Notes: generated by a model from the sequence alone, not told the origin. 64,000 nt of DNA from Cladocopium goreaui (GCA_947184155.2 CAMXCT020002691.1:1-64000), one strand, 5' to 3'; shown: positions 32,501-42,806, counted from the first letter of the stretch. Program-made: numbers and translations.

Positions 32501-33405
32501 GCGCGCTCGCGCGCTCGTTAGACCCTAAACCCGCGCGTTCGCGCGCTCGTTAAACCCTAAGCCCGCACGCTCGCGCGCTCGTTAAACCCTAAACCCGCGC
32601 GCTCGCGTCGTTAAATCCGAAACCCGCGCGCTCGCGCGCTCGTTAAACCCTAAACCCGCGCGCTCGCGAAAAACCCTGCGCCTTCCTGCGCTCGCCAAAC
32701 CCTAAATCCGGGCTCTCGGCGCGCTCGTCGTTTTAAACTGTTATAATTGTGCTTGGAAGGACCGACAAGATCGCCCTGCTCACTCCGGACCGGTGTGTCG
32801 ACATCACAGCTGAGGCTGCAGCAAAGGCAGGGGATGCCACCTCGGTTCCTGAGAGCATATTCAGTGCTGCGCTGCTTCCTGTCGAATTCTTTCGGGACGT
32901 GTTACGCGGACACGCGGCAAAGGGCATGTTTCTCGGCCATTGATATAATAGTTTTTTTGTTTCCAGGTCTGTAGTTTAACTTTCTTTCCGAGCATGACAA
33001 GCCACTGTCAGGCTTGACTTGTCAGCGAGCCAGGGGTGCGCAGCTCAATCATGTCTTCTTGAAAGGCTGCCTTACGTAGGCTTTGTGCTGTCCGAACACC
33101 ACGCCAAGCGCTTGGAAGTGCAACTGACGCAGTTCATTGTCGATGAAATGCAGCGTGAGGGGTCGTCACACTATCGACCAGAAGCAGCCCAAGCAACTTC
33201 GGCAGGCAATGAGAGCGCTGAGAAACATGCCTCAGGGGGCAACGTGCAGCCAAAGAAAAAGAACAAGAAACAAGAGGATGGGCAAGAGGAAACACAGCCC
33301 AAGAAGAAACCGAAGAAGACCAAGAAGGATGAGGAAGAAGAAGCCGGAGGAGAAGAAAATGAGGGAGAAGAAACCGGAGAGAACAAATCTCCGCTGCCTT
33401 GGTAG
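29556..33405 (+). CDS. multi-exon plus-strand gene, function unknown
   Basis: Start ATG 29556 (AACATGGC). Exons: 29556-30283; 30408-about 31007; about 31107-31338; 31459-32357; 32760-about 32924; about 33033-33405. Intron 30284-30407 joins in frame only with a GA donor (CA/GACGCG...TGAG/GACG), giving AIQ-TKGDLSEED. Intron 32358-32759 also has a GA donor. The N-terminal part is an A/K/E-rich coiled-coil-like region (residues 1-90). The middle is mixed alpha/beta-like (RIWVLESLHDWLSYGMIKVG; VLVFLDMDSLGESQGPGARK). The C-terminus is a lysine/glutamate-rich tail. No domain is recognised. Two single-base frame breaks occur inside exon 2, at A5 (30608-30612) and at GGGACCC (about 30855). Each needs one added base in a homopolymer. 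Coding is well supported by continuous joined frames; the exact third intron is not resolved. Confidence 0.7.
32358..32759 (+). other. GA-AG intron bounded by a 10-bp direct repeat
   Basis: The exon reads ...TTTGCAAGCAG / GACTGACA, and the next exon starts ...TTGGAAG / GACCGACAAG. Joined codons give F-A-S-R-T-D-K-I in frame. AGGAC(T/C)GACA flanks both ends as a one-mismatch 10-bp direct repeat, like a target-site duplication. Most of the intron is the telomere-like minisatellite. Confidence 0.65.
32390..32725. repeat. telomere-like 32-bp minisatellite
   Basis: About ten copies of a 32-bp unit made of CCCTAAACCC followed by GCGCGCTCGCGCGCTCGTT. CCCTAAA is the plant- and dinoflagellate-type telomere heptamer. 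The GC half alternates purine and pyrimidine and is close to palindromic. Later copies are degraded. Confidence 0.9.
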
Positions 33406-33517
33406 GTTACTCCGAGCCTTGGTGAGATCCGGGCGCAGCTGTGTGGCTTCTGACTCTTAGCCAGTTGCAGACAAATAAATCAATCACAGTAGTTCTCATT
33501 TCGGCATTTGGCCTGAC

Positions 33518-33543
33518 TACCAAGAAGGATTGTTCAGCAACAT
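33518..33543 (+). repeat. left terminal inverted repeat, block 2
   Basis: TACCAAGAAGGAT-x3-TCAGCA-x-CAT. It pairs with the reverse complement of 56377-56402, 21/26 identical. Confidence 0.55.
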
Positions 33544-33660
33544 TATGTTGCCGGTGCCATGTATGAAGCCGGTGTCATGTATGTTGCCGGTGCCATTTTG
33601 CTTCCCCACCCCCCCTGTGACACCAGCATCATATATGTTGCCGGTGCCATGCTGGTTGTT
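33544..33660. repeat. left subterminal ATGTTGCCGGTGCCA cluster
   Basis: Motif copies near 33545, 33580 (both exact) and 33635, plus a variant near 33565. The copy at 33621-33649 is an imperfect palindrome (CACC...GGTG), identical to 56297-56325. Weak frames are open through it on both strands. Confidence 0.8.
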
Positions 33661-33784
33661 GGCAGTGTTGCTGGACAGCTGATCGCCCATGACACACATG
33701 CACCAAACTTGCAAGCAGAGCTGTTTTATGAACAGGTCATGCAGAAAATGCTGCATGTGGTAGAATTAAAGCCTCAATCGGAGA

Positions 33785-34110
33785 CCAATGATCCATGAGT
33801 GGGTTCGCTCTGCCATCCATCATTTTCTATCATTGAAACTTCCGCCACCGCCTTGTGCGGGACTAGATAGTGGTTATAAATATATAATCTCTGTGTGTGT
33901 GGGATATATATATATATATACATACTACATGTTATAGATATATATATATATATAATCTCTGTGTGTGTGGGAAATTGCGTCAAACCACAGATCAGCCGAG
34001 TCATAAACAGCAATTGCCAATCCCTGCGCCCAATAAAAATCTTCAACCCAAAAGACTTTCGAGGGAAACGGGGATATATATATATATATATATTCCTTTA
34101 AAATTGTTCA
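33785..34110 (-). other. region expected to hold the last exon of the block-2 gene
   Basis: The last clear exon ends in a good donor (ATCAG/GTGAAA at 34241), so a further exon should lie here. Candidates are 34000-34090 (minus frame KVFWVEDFYWAQGLAIAVYD, with an E-D-F like the block-1 last exon) and 33781-33860 (VPHKAVAEVSMIENDGWQSE to a stop). I cannot choose. Confidence 0.3.
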
Positions 34111-34240
34111 CCCATAAATATCGAAGTTGATGTTAACCAAGATTTCAAAGGGGTTTAAACAAATGGATCTGTTTAATCCTGGAGAACCATCCCATACCAT
34201 ACCCTTTAAACAATTCAGTTCTCGGATTTGTCTTTTTCAC

Positions 34241-34638
34241 CTGATCATTCCAGACCATCGAAGAGTAGCTGAAAGCGCATATCTGTACAACACATGTTTT
34301 GAAACATGCCTTGGGTGGGCTGCTAATGCCATTTTTTTTGTACGTCGGATCATGTCCTCATCTAAAAAATTGGACATGTATCGCAGGTTTTTCCTTTGGA
34401 AATCGTAGACCGCATGCTCCAAATAGTGGCCTTTTGGCCTAACATGCCATCTTGGCAGTCCAGCACCAATGGCCATGTCTACCAAATGGTTATGACTCGC
34501 TCGGTAACAGAGGTAGCTTTCTTCAAACTTGACCCATTCAGATTGAGTCAACCTCCTCGAACCTTCCAAACTGATGGTCTCCATTTCAGCAAGCCCACAT
34601 GCAGCACCAGCTCGGTACCTGGGTCCATGCAAGCCAGG
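34241..34638 (-). CDS. block-2 gene exon, RPKGH module
   Basis: Acceptor GGGATAG, donor ATCAG/GTGAAA. Reads GLHGPRYRAGAACGLAEMET, RRLTQSEWVKFEESYLCYRA, MAIGAGLPRWHVRPKGHYLE and a C-terminal MIRRTKKMALAAHPRHVSKH then VLYRYALSATLRW. It is preceded by a 46-nt intron that keeps the frame. The block-1 counterpart is split over several exons at 6.3-6.8 kb. Family unnamed; function unknown. One of the best exons in the window. Confidence 0.7.
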
Positions 34639-34684
34639 CTATCCCGGAAAATGATAATCTGGTTGATGGGGTAAAATGTGAAAC

Positions 34685-35097
34685 CTTTGCAAGCCAGTCA
34701 GTATCAAACCCACAAAAAAAACGTATAGGGTTCATGCTATTTGAAAGGTGCATGTCGGCATCCGTCCCATGGCTCATAGCGTAGTCTTTTGCAACATGTG
34801 CAAGCCAGAACAACATGTAGCGAGCACCAGTAGCATTGAGTCGTTTTTGAGACACTTCAACATAACCAGGAGCATCTGGGGTTAGTACTCCCACACTGAA
34901 AAGCTTCCTTTGGGCCCTGTCACTGATCTGGTTTTCCTCACACCAACCACGGTAATTCTCCCAAAGCACTTCCAGGCGTCGGTCCCTGGTGTTCCCAGAA
35001 ACATAGTCTTCGTTGTCAGTCCAATCCAGCAAGCACGAAATGATCACATCAGGTGCTATCGTAAGGTGCACCAAGTGCATTTGGTCCGGGAGTATTC
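34685..35097 (-). CDS. block-2 gene exon, HLVHL module
   Basis: Acceptor CGGCCCAG, donor GCAAAG/GTTTCA. Reads LPDQMHLVHLTIAPDVIISC, RLEVLWENYRGWCEENQISD, VSQKRLNATGARYMLFWLAH and a C-terminal NPIRFFCGFDTDWLAK. It matches the block-1 exons at 7.3-7.5 and 6.9-7.0 kb (CAMHVLNLG...; ARVCTAWLAQ) in layout. Confidence 0.7.
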
Positions 35098-35562
35098 CTG
35101 GGCCGTAGTGGAAAATGGTTTGCCTGCAGGCCTATATATTTTTGGTGTCCCGACCCAAGCTAACTTATCAGAATCTTTGTGTATAATAGAACGTTGCATC
35201 ATGCAAATACCAAATCAAAAGTGTAAATTTCGATTCAAAAATGCTATGTTTGGAAGAGCGTCTCCATGGGGTCCATCCGGGTATTCTGCATATGGGTGAC
35301 GGAGTGCTGATGTCCATCCATTCTTCTCTGGACACCAACCTAGAATTGCTTCATAAGAACAACATAAAAACAGAAAAGGCAGTTTGAAGATTCAGGCCGC
35401 CATATATGTTTGTTTTTTGGAGGACAATCCACATGTAAATTTATGAGAAAACCATATCAGAAACTTGTAAGAATTCTTACTGTATACTAGCCGGGAGCTC
35501 AACTTCTAATCAAATCTAGTTTTTCAGAAAGTTTATTAGTGATGAATTTGCAGACCATGTAG

Positions 35563-35690
35563 CGTTCTTCGATGGGCGGCTTCCCTCCCAAAATTTGTGT
35601 AGAGATATTCAGCACATTCTGGATTGTCACTCTCGTAGATCCAAGCCAGGGCCCGGCAATAATAGCAGCATTGCTGTTTGGAGTAGAAAC
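35563..35690 (-). CDS. block-2 gene exon, CCYYC module
   Basis: The minus frame after ATTTCCAAG reads FYSKQQCCYYCRALAWIYES, then CAEYLYTNFGREAAHRRTLH. Same slot as the block-1 exon with ICHACRASKNDYM. Confidence 0.6.
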
Positions 35691-35899
35691 CTTGGAAATC
35701 TGGCGGTGCGATTAATCTGTTTCTTATACATCTCATATATATATATACCTTGTTGTAACATCTACTCCTTGTGCAATGGCTCAAGAAAACAAGTGCTTAA
35801 TTGTGCGCTCTTTCGGGCTGGTACTCCTGTAAAACAGGTTAAAAAACAACTATATGACTTGGAAAAAATGGCTGGTACTTCCAGTTGAGGAACGGAAAG

Positions 35900-36061
35900 G
35901 TGTCATCATTGCCCTGATGTAGTCTTGATCGCCCTGGATCCCTTCCAAACAGCCAACAAAATCACCTGCGATCCGTGTGCCCCCCAGCTTCCAACGCTCC
36001 TTGCAGTAGGTAGCCGAAAATGGCACTCCCCATGGGTCATGAGTGGGAAAAATTCCAGTAC
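35900..36061 (-). CDS. block-2 gene exon, GCLEGIQGD module
   Basis: Opens after GGCTTCCCAG. Reads GIFPTHDPWGVPFSATYCKE, then AGDFVGCLEGIQGDQDYIRA. The 'G-C-x-E/D-G-x-Q-x-D' motif is, as I recall, a landmark of this dinoflagellate family. Confidence 0.6.
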
Positions 36062-36449
36062 CTGGGAAGCCACAAGGATCTGGAAAGTTTCTTGTGTCAA
36101 GGGTCCAGTAATAGTAAATTCCGCATAGGATGTATGGCAAATATATCTATAGAGTTCGAACTACGGGAAAATACATATGTAAAAAAAATCTTTGATGCCC
36201 AGAATAATAAAAGAAAAATCATATGTGGATAACAATAATTTCAATTTAAACTGGTGGTTGCAGCCCCCTCCAAAAAAAGAGTTGTAATGTATTTCCAAAA
36301 AAGTTGCCCAACGCTTCGAAACTCCAAGCAATGGTCTCCAGTATCTTGACTCTTGAATTTTCGTTGCAATAGGTCGCACTCATGCAAGACAACCTCATCA
36401 ATTGGTCAAAAAAAATGTTTCAGTGTAAAGAATCAAAAAAACCATTGAA

Positions 36450-36556
36450 GTGGTGTGCAGCTAGCACCCGAAGCCATGCAGCATGATCCGGGAATTCATC
36501 GTTGATGAGGAGGCCGCCAAGGGTAGAACCAAGCTGATCATCTCGAACTTCTGTTT
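36450..36556 (-). CDS. block-2 gene exon
   Basis: The minus frame reads VRDDQLGSTLGGLLINDEFP, then DHAAWLRVLAAHHFNG. Confidence 0.45.
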
Positions 36557-36799
36557 TCCTCAACGGTTGGATGTGTGTTTTGATTGAAACAGGAGATCAG
36601 ATTTTCGAGTTGGGTTTGACTCGGTAAAACCAGAACTGAGATAAATTTCCTTGGGTATATGTATGCTGGTATCCCGGATAATGCACGGATAATGCAAACA
36701 ACAATTATAATCATATGTTTTCAAATGTTTTTTGGGCAATCTTTTTGTGATATCCGGATGCGTTCCCTCAATTTACATTTGAGAGTTCCCTTTTATTCC

Positions 36800-36880
36800 A
36801 AGTATCTATGGCTTTCCGCACCATCCCCAAATATCCGAAGAGGAAGTACTTTGGCAGGATCGTTCGCCTCGTAATATTGC
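36800..36880 (-). CDS. block-2 gene exon, FGDG module
   Basis: The minus frame reads EANDPAKVLPLRIFGDGAES. It corresponds to HPLYIWGDDCQ in the block-1 exon at 8.7-9.0 kb. Confidence 0.45.
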
Positions 36881-36894
36881 CATATGGATAGACG

Positions 36895-37045
36895 ATATAA
36901 TTGATAGACAGACCCGCATGCATATAATAAACAAAGATAGATTGATTGGGTGATAGATTGGTAGATCGATAGGTCGATCGACCGATAGATCGATAGATAG
37001 ATCAGATAGATAGACCGATAGAATAGATAAGTATATTTGCGACTA
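36895..37045. repeat. (GATA)n-like tract
   Basis: Imperfect GATA/GATC repeats in an intron. Confidence 0.75.
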
Positions 37046-37244
37046 TATATATACATATGTAGGTCATGTAGGTCGATACATATACTGAAAATACATATAT
37101 CGAAAAGATATGGAGAAACAAAATGATGATTTAAATAGAGCCGATGGATATAAATATAAAATAAATATAAATAACATATATATATGTATAGCGATTTTTC
37201 TAAATTGTGTACAGGTTTGTTGTACTGTTATACCCCTCCCTTGC

Positions 37245-37376
37245 CTGAAGAATCGGGTGCTCGCGATACCAGGCAGTATCCATCTCATCGTGCCAGAATT
37301 TCGTCAATTCCTCAAACGGGGAATTGGGGGCTTGGAAAGAAATTTTGGGATTGGACATTGGTTGACTATTTGCAGG
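37245..37376 (-). CDS. block-2 gene exon with probable GC donor
   Basis: Acceptor GGATTGCAG, donor CTTCAG/GCAAGG. Reads SPFEELTKFWHDEMDTAWYR, then EHPILQ. GC-AG introns commonly start GCAAG, as here. Confidence 0.55.
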
Positions 37377-37499
37377 TCTGCAATCCTCTGGGGAAACCAC
37401 CAAAAGTAAATCAATATATCAGGATCGAATCCCCATAGGATGGGAAAAAACATTATATAAAAGATAGGATGGAACCAAAAGAAAACATATGAGATATGA

Positions 37500-37684
37500 T
37501 GACATCTTATCGAGCTGAGGTTCCCCAGGTTGACCGGTCAAACGGACCATCAAATCTACAGGGGCATATCGATAAAATGTTCCCACAATCTCGTGCGGTA
37601 AGAACATGCTGTGACTCCCTGTGCTCTCTCGGGGGCCCCAAGCATCATCGCAATATATTGGCACTGGAAACCTGAGCACAGCAT
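37500..37684 (-). CDS. block-2 gene exon, LPHE module
   Basis: Opens after TTTTTTCAG. Reads VLRFPVPIYCDDAWGPREST, then GSHSMFLPHEIVGTFYRYAP and VDLMVRLTGQPGEPQLDK. It corresponds to MVLPHELVPWLSRN in block 1. Confidence 0.6.
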
Positions 37685-38734
37685 CTGAAAAAAAATGCCG
37701 ATTTATTGTTTTCCAGTTTTGAATTTTAAATCAATAGGCATGTTCGGTTTAGACCTTATGCCAACAAGAGTCTGAAATGGCAATGGAAGGGCTTTTCCTC
37801 AGAGCATTTGGCAGCCAACATTGTTTGGACAACAAAGTAATAATGGATTTTGAAATCAATTAACAGCCATCGATCTATTTTTCTGTCTGGAATTGACTGA
37901 AACTGGTTTGTCTTGAAAGAACATTTAACCACCTCTATTTTAAAGACCAGGGATTGCCACCCAGCCGCGCCAAGGCTGGGAATGAGTCCACCGCTCAAGA
38001 ATCTGCCCGGACCCCCAAGAGTGCCCACGGGCCCGGCATCGGAGGGATTCGACCAGGGCGAGCACCGGTTCCCTGGGGCAAGGTAAAGGTCAGAAGTGAA
38101 AAGGTCAGAAGTGAACACAATAGAGGAACCATCCAATCAGAATTGAACATATCAATCAATAAAGTATACATGGGAATTTTCAAAAAGCTTTGCGACAATT
38201 TTGGGTGATCCATCCACTTAAGTCGGGCGGCGGTATCAAAGGGTGAGGAAGCTTCTCCAATCGGCCTTGCTGCGGGCAACATCTAAGGGATAAAATTTTC
38301 GATCTCGATTCATTTCAGATTCTTTCAAACCCCTCATAAAATTCCATATCGCAGTTTCAACCACAAGAATTTTTCATTTAGAACATGGGTGATCTGAACT
38401 GAAAAAACAAATGAGGGCTGGGCATAGAAGGGATTGGATCCGTTGCAGCTGGACCTGGCAGGGGGCTGGCTGCCGAATGTTTTAGTGGTCAATGTGGTGA
38501 ATCATGAATGCCCGATTTTAGAAACGATACATACATTAATGACTTTTATGTATATATATATATATTCATTTATTTATATTTATTTATTTACATATGATAT
38601 GTGTGCATAAAAATATATACTTGGGTTTGTCTGAATATGAACACCCCCTAACACTATGTATCATTTTTGGACATACAATTCTTTGTTCCATTTTCAGGCC
38701 AACCAGTATATATATATACAAAGAACAACATGGT

Positions 38735-38850
38735 AAGTGACCCGGCCTCTCCATCTCCCAACATTTCAAAGAATTCAGCCACCAAACCATGAATGGCTTG
38801 CTGCAAATCATTGGGATCATCTCTCCCGGAATTGGAAAAACTAGGCATTT
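38735..38850 (-). CDS. block-2 gene exon
   Basis: The minus frame reads FSNSGRDDPNDLQQAIHGLV, then AEFFEMLGDGEAGSL. Confidence 0.5.
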
Positions 38851-38896
38851 CAATTGAATTCTTCAGGAAATGGCAGCAGTGTTCAAAAATGAAAAA

Positions 38897-39118
38897 TCAA
38901 TGATTGATGTGGATTTGTGACCGAAATTCAAAATAACTATCCTTTGGAACATCTCGACATGAACAGAAGCTCTGTTGCTCGAATGATGGGTCGAGACAGC
39001 GCACTTTTAGACACATGTTTGCACGGGCCTTTCGATCTCTGGTGACTAAGCTGACAGGTCCGCTACATTTTCCCCAGTAGGGTGCCCTGTCCCAATAACC
39101 ATGTTGGTATTCCAACAA
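38897..39118 (-). CDS. block-2 gene exon, cysteine-containing
   Basis: The minus frame reads YQHGYWDRAPYWGKCSGPVS, LVTRDRKARANMCLKVRCLD, then SFCSCRDVPKDSYFEFRSQI. Several Cys residues could bind a metal; not sure. Confidence 0.55.
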   Translation of the reverse strand: MLEYQHGYWDRAPYWGKCSGPVSLVTRDRKARANMCLKVRCLDPSFEQQSFCSCRDVPKDSYFEFRSQIHINH

Positions 39119-39152
39119 ATCATTTCACATTTCAAAAAAGGCTTCTAGAGAC

Positions 39153-39353
39153 CTTCATCGCCGCTATTCAGCTCCTCACCATCTAACTCCTCATCGTTCT
39201 CACCTTCTAAGTCATCATCAGCTGGCCATTCATCAGGCACATCCTCGTTCCCCCAAGTAGGAGCCACGGCCGCTTTGGGCTTGGCCTTCCCCTTGGCTTT
39301 GGCCTTCACACCCGCCTTTGCCTGCAAGGCCTTTTCGGCCTTTCGCTTCTCTG
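39153..39353 (-). CDS. block-2 gene exon, KAKGKAK then acidic
   Basis: Acceptor TATCGCAG, donor TGAAG/GTCTCT. A lysine-rich start (AGVKAKAKGKAKPKAAVA) is followed by an acidic run (EWPADDDLEGENDEELDGEE). It corresponds to the KAKGKAKAAPKAA exon of block 1. Confidence 0.6.
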
Positions 39354-39604
39354 CTGCGATACCTCAAATGGGCTGATGGCCGGGTCTTGCAGTGATCAAA
39401 CTGGGGTTGGAAGGATATGCCATATTAATACCGTTTCTGAGACATGTTTTTCTCCGTTTTTCTTGAACGCTTTCAACCCTAAAAAATCCAACTTGTAAGT
39501 ATATGGTTCATAATTGAGTAGCAGTGACTTTAATCTTAACTCATCCATTGCATGGGGTTGAGAGGGTTTTGACCAGGACACAGCTTACAAATGATTATTG
39601 TAGG

Positions 39605-39705
39605 GGGATTCAGCAAACTTGGTATGTTGAGAACCAGACGGCGATCATGGCTTTCCTTGATCCCTTCAGCTTCTTTGACTTGTTTTGCCGCCGTCTGCGT
39701 TGAGC
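39605..39705 (-). CDS. block-2 gene exon
   Basis: The minus frame after CTCAACGCAG reads TAAKQVKEAEGIKESHDRRL, then VLNIPSLL. A further short exon, LKAFKKNGEKHVSET before GTATTA, may lie at 39437-39490. Confidence 0.4.
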
Positions 39706-39854
39706 GGATACAATCCCAACTGCTCGAACTCTGATACATTCTGATACCACCATTATGAACTCTTCAAAATATAGATCTCTAGATATGCATTTGCTTGGGG
39801 TTATTGACCCACCACTGGAGCTAGAATTGAATGGGATATAGATTGGTAAAACCA

Positions 39855-40000
39855 AGATGTGTCAAAGCTATACGGGCCTCAAGAAAATCATCATGCTTGT
39901 CCAACGCAGCTTCGCACACTTCAAAGGACACCATTCTGAAGACATCATCAGATATCCTCAGTATGTGAGCACAGGTTTCTTCAAGCATAAGATCTAAAAA
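39855..40000 (-). CDS. block-2 gene exon
   Basis: The minus frame reads LEETCAHILRISDDVFRMVS, then FEVCEAALDKHDDFLEARIA. Helical by composition. Confidence 0.5.
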
Positions 40001-40024
40001 CCAATGTGGTCAAAAAATAACCAA

Positions 40025-40115
40025 CTTTGGGGCCCGAACTCTTTGCTGATCTGGTTCAGCTTGGCGAAGATATCCCGCAGGCTCCCAACTGTAGCCTCCA
40101 ATTGGAGTATGTCAA
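40025..40115 (-). CDS. block-2 gene exon, small helical
   Basis: The minus frame reads LQLEATVGSLRDIFAKLNQI, then SKEFGPQSW. Confidence 0.45.
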
Positions 40116-40280
40116 TGTATTATATATATATATACATGTTTATATATATATATATGTATGTATATATGTTTATATATATATATACATATATATATATCAT
40201 GCATATCATATTGATATATATATATATCATACCGAATGTATATATATATAAACATATATGGATGGTGTACACATGAAAAA
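40116..40280. repeat. (TA)n cluster
   Basis: Four (TA)n or (GTATA)n runs in one intron. Frames rich in I and Y on both strands are artefacts. Confidence 0.85.
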
Positions 40281-40289
40281 ATATATGCA

Positions 40290-40395
40290 TGAGGTCCAGC
40301 GCCTCCTGATGCGCAATCCCGCTGTTCGAGACAGCTTCAGCCACCGATCTAGCTTTCGTAGCCAGTTTTCCAACCCTCAGCCAAGGAATTCAACA
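40290..40395 (-). CDS. block-2 gene exon
   Basis: The minus frame reads LNSLAEGWKTGYESRSVAEA, then VSNSGIAHQEALDLM. Confidence 0.45.
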
Positions 40396-40489
40396 CCCAT
40401 TTGATTTCAATACAAGAGCAGGTATAGTCCAAAAGTAATGTATAGGAATTTCGACTTGTAGAATGATACACTGATTGTTAAGACATGAT

Positions 40490-40582
40490 AGCACTTAAGG
40501 ATTTCCATACTTCTTTTTGAGGGTGTGGCTTCTCCAGCTTTTCGCTGAAGTTCTTCTTTCGGATCTCTTCTGGGGATTTCAC
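40490..40582 (-). CDS. block-2 gene exon
   Basis: Opens after TTGGCAG. Reads VKSPEEIRKKNFSEKLEKPH, then PQKEVWKSLSAIM. Confidence 0.5.
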
Positions 40583-40857
40583 CTGCCAAGGAATGCAAAT
40601 CGTCATTGGGCCAATTTGGACGAAGGACTGGTCCATGGGTGGTTTAGGGGAAAATTGCATGACCAAAAAATACTTCAATTCAGATTTGTATGATGATCCT
40701 TTAAAAACGAAAAATCCAAAACCATATATAGTATAAAGTTTGTAATTATATATATATATATACCCATATATTATAGTTCACAAAACCCCTATTCACAAAC
40801 CCCAAAAGGATACAGGTTGGGCACCATGCAAACAGCTTTCTTCTCAGGTGGGCCTTG

Positions 40858-41471
40858 CGTTTCTTCTCGGGAGGTTCTCCGCTCTTGGTCTTCCCTTTGC
40901 CTTTTCCTTTCCCAACCACAGTCGGTTCTGGGGCCCCCTTGCCCTTGCCAAAGTCCGAAGCGAACCCAGTTATGCCATCAACACAAGCCTGGACTGCGGC
41001 CTTGTTGGCCGGGACATTCCCCTTCCCTGACAAACGATTCCCAACACGCTGTAAGTTCTTCGTGGTGTCGGTGGTCTGCCGGTAAATCCAGTAAAGCCTC
41101 ATTTCCGGGTTCGAGGGATCTTGGGGGTGCTCACGTCCAGACTGTTTTCCAACAACTTGGTTTTCTAGGAAGGCCTTTTCCTCAGGTGAGGTGAACTGCT
41201 TGCGTAGGGTCGAAAGAGGCAATTCGGCCCACTGACTGCTGTCCTCATGTTCGGCTTGGTTGACGTACTCTGCTTCTATCTGGATACTTCCGAGGCACTG
41301 GGGGTCCAACATAAATGCCTGGAGGAATTTGAATTTCGATTGTTGGTCATGACATGCCTGCCATTTCTGGATCAGGCCAGGCCTTAATCCAGGTTGAGCA
41401 AGTCGCCTTCGAAAAGCTTCCCGCTGACGTTTGCGTTCGTCTGCAGGTAGGTCCTCAATGCTGGTCATGGC
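40858..41471 (-). CDS. block-2 gene exon, ERKRQREAFRR domain
   Basis: Opens after GCTTGCCAG; the donor may be GC (CGCAAG/GCCCAC). It reads LPADERKRQREAFRRRLAQP, IQKWQACHDQQSKFKFLQAF, IEAEYVNQAEHEDSSQWAEL, PLSTLRKQFTSPEEKAFLEN, and a C-terminal VGKGKGKGKTKSGEPPEKKR. This arrangement (ERxxQRxxFRR, K-F-x-F-L-x-x-F-M-L-D, ELPLxxLRKxF, then HPQD) is one I associate with many dinoflagellate gene models; the family has no known function. The upstream exons at 41656-41710 and 41790-41898 are likely the 5' end. Confidence 0.65.
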
Positions 41472-41655
41472 CTGGCAAGCAAAAACACGCGATATGAAAA
41501 CTATGGGTCAAACTATGCTACACTTTTCGATGATGCCGCTAAAACAAATAATCATTCCCGTCCAGAAAGTTTTTCTATTCTTCAAGTGTATGTTTATTTT
41601 GGAAGTTTGTTTTTGCAAAAATGGATTGGCAAAAATACTTGGTTGGTCCACCTTG

Positions 41656-41710
41656 ATTCGCTCGGCATCCTCCGCAGTCAGTGTCTTGACCTTAGCAGTC
41701 CCAAACATCA
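41656..41710 (-). CDS. block-2 gene exon, small
   Basis: The minus frame reads TAKVKTLTAEDAERIK and ends at ATCAAG/GTGGAC. Confidence 0.45.
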
Positions 41711-41789
41711 TCTATACAGTTTTTTTTGTGGTCACATAATGTTCCACATGTAAATATACTGTATATGTATACATATATATATATGCTAG

Positions 41790-41898
41790 CTGAGACCCCA
41801 GCCCTCCGGGTTTTCCCATCCCCAAGACGTTCCATGTCCACATCACCAGAACCATCGCTCATGACACTGGTGCTTCGGCGCACGAGGGCCGGCCTCAT
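41790..41898 (-). CDS. block-2 gene, possible first exon with start codon
   Basis: ATG 41898-41896 opens MRPALVRRSTSVMSDGSGDV, then DMERLGDGKTRRAGVS. If this is a true start, the gene runs 41898 to about 34 kb on the minus strand. It could also be an internal exon after a GCAG upstream. Confidence 0.45.
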
Positions 41899-42225
41899 GA
41901 TCGATGCAGGTTGTTTTAAGATGATTGTTTGTTAACAAAAAACGACTTGAAAAACAGAAGTGGTTGTAAAATGAGTTGGGCACACACACACACACTATAT
42001 ATATATTGCATGCCAGTATAATGAGTATGTGCTATCATTAAAAAAAGCACTGGGTAAACTTGGAAGAAACAACTTTGAGAATCCAACCGTTCACCCGCTT
42101 CAGCACCTGCATGCAGGAGATCTCAAATATTATCGGTCGCAAAAGTCTCATGGATGTCCCAACAAAAATGAAGCATTGTGTAAAGAGGGTTTCAGAAATC
42201 TAACTTTGAAAAGATGAAATTAAAT

Positions 42226-42806
42226 CCCCAGCCTTCCAAAGCCAGTTTCCGTTTGCAGTCTGGTGTGAGTCCAGTCGTCGAGTCCGAAGCAACTGAAGGG
42301 CTGGGTGTAGACGGGGTCCCACTTTCCCTGGACGGCGGAGACTCAGTACTGGCAAGTGACAGTGTAGAAGAAGCATCCTTTCTCTCAAACTTCTTCCAAT
42401 ACTCCTTGTAGGCCTCTGGGTTTTTGGGGGGTGGAAACTCCGAGGCTGTGGTCTCTTCTTTCACCGGGGCTGCTGGGGCTGGTGCAGGAATCGATTTCTT
42501 GGTTTCCGAAATTTCCCATTTCTTCAGCCACATGTCGAACTTGAGAACATCCTCCATAGGCTTAGCTCCAAAAGCATGATTCCCCATGGAAGCCCAAAGG
42601 TCTCTCTCGAAGATTGGGAAATATGTGTGGGCACGTGCGGTTTCAACTGCGTTCTCCAAAAGATGGTAAGGTGCCCTGCTAAGCCAATGTTTGACTTTCC
42701 TCTCATGGTCGTCCATAAGTTTGGTGGCTGATACGTCCTTGTCCTCTTCCATCAAAACACCATTGCCACTGGCAAGAGTTGGCGGCAGCTTGTCCTGCGG
42801 AGAAGG
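42226..42806 (-). CDS. block-2 exon, SPP-rich tail
   Basis: Opens after AAATATCAG. Reads DDHERKVKHWLSRAPYHLLE, NAVETARAHTYFPIFERDLW, then an A/P-rich linker, a short EAYKEYWKKFERK segment and an S/T/P-rich tail. The acidic/basic composition suggests a partly disordered protein. The repeated 'FERDL' and 'KFERK' elements have no domain I know. Confidence 0.6.
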
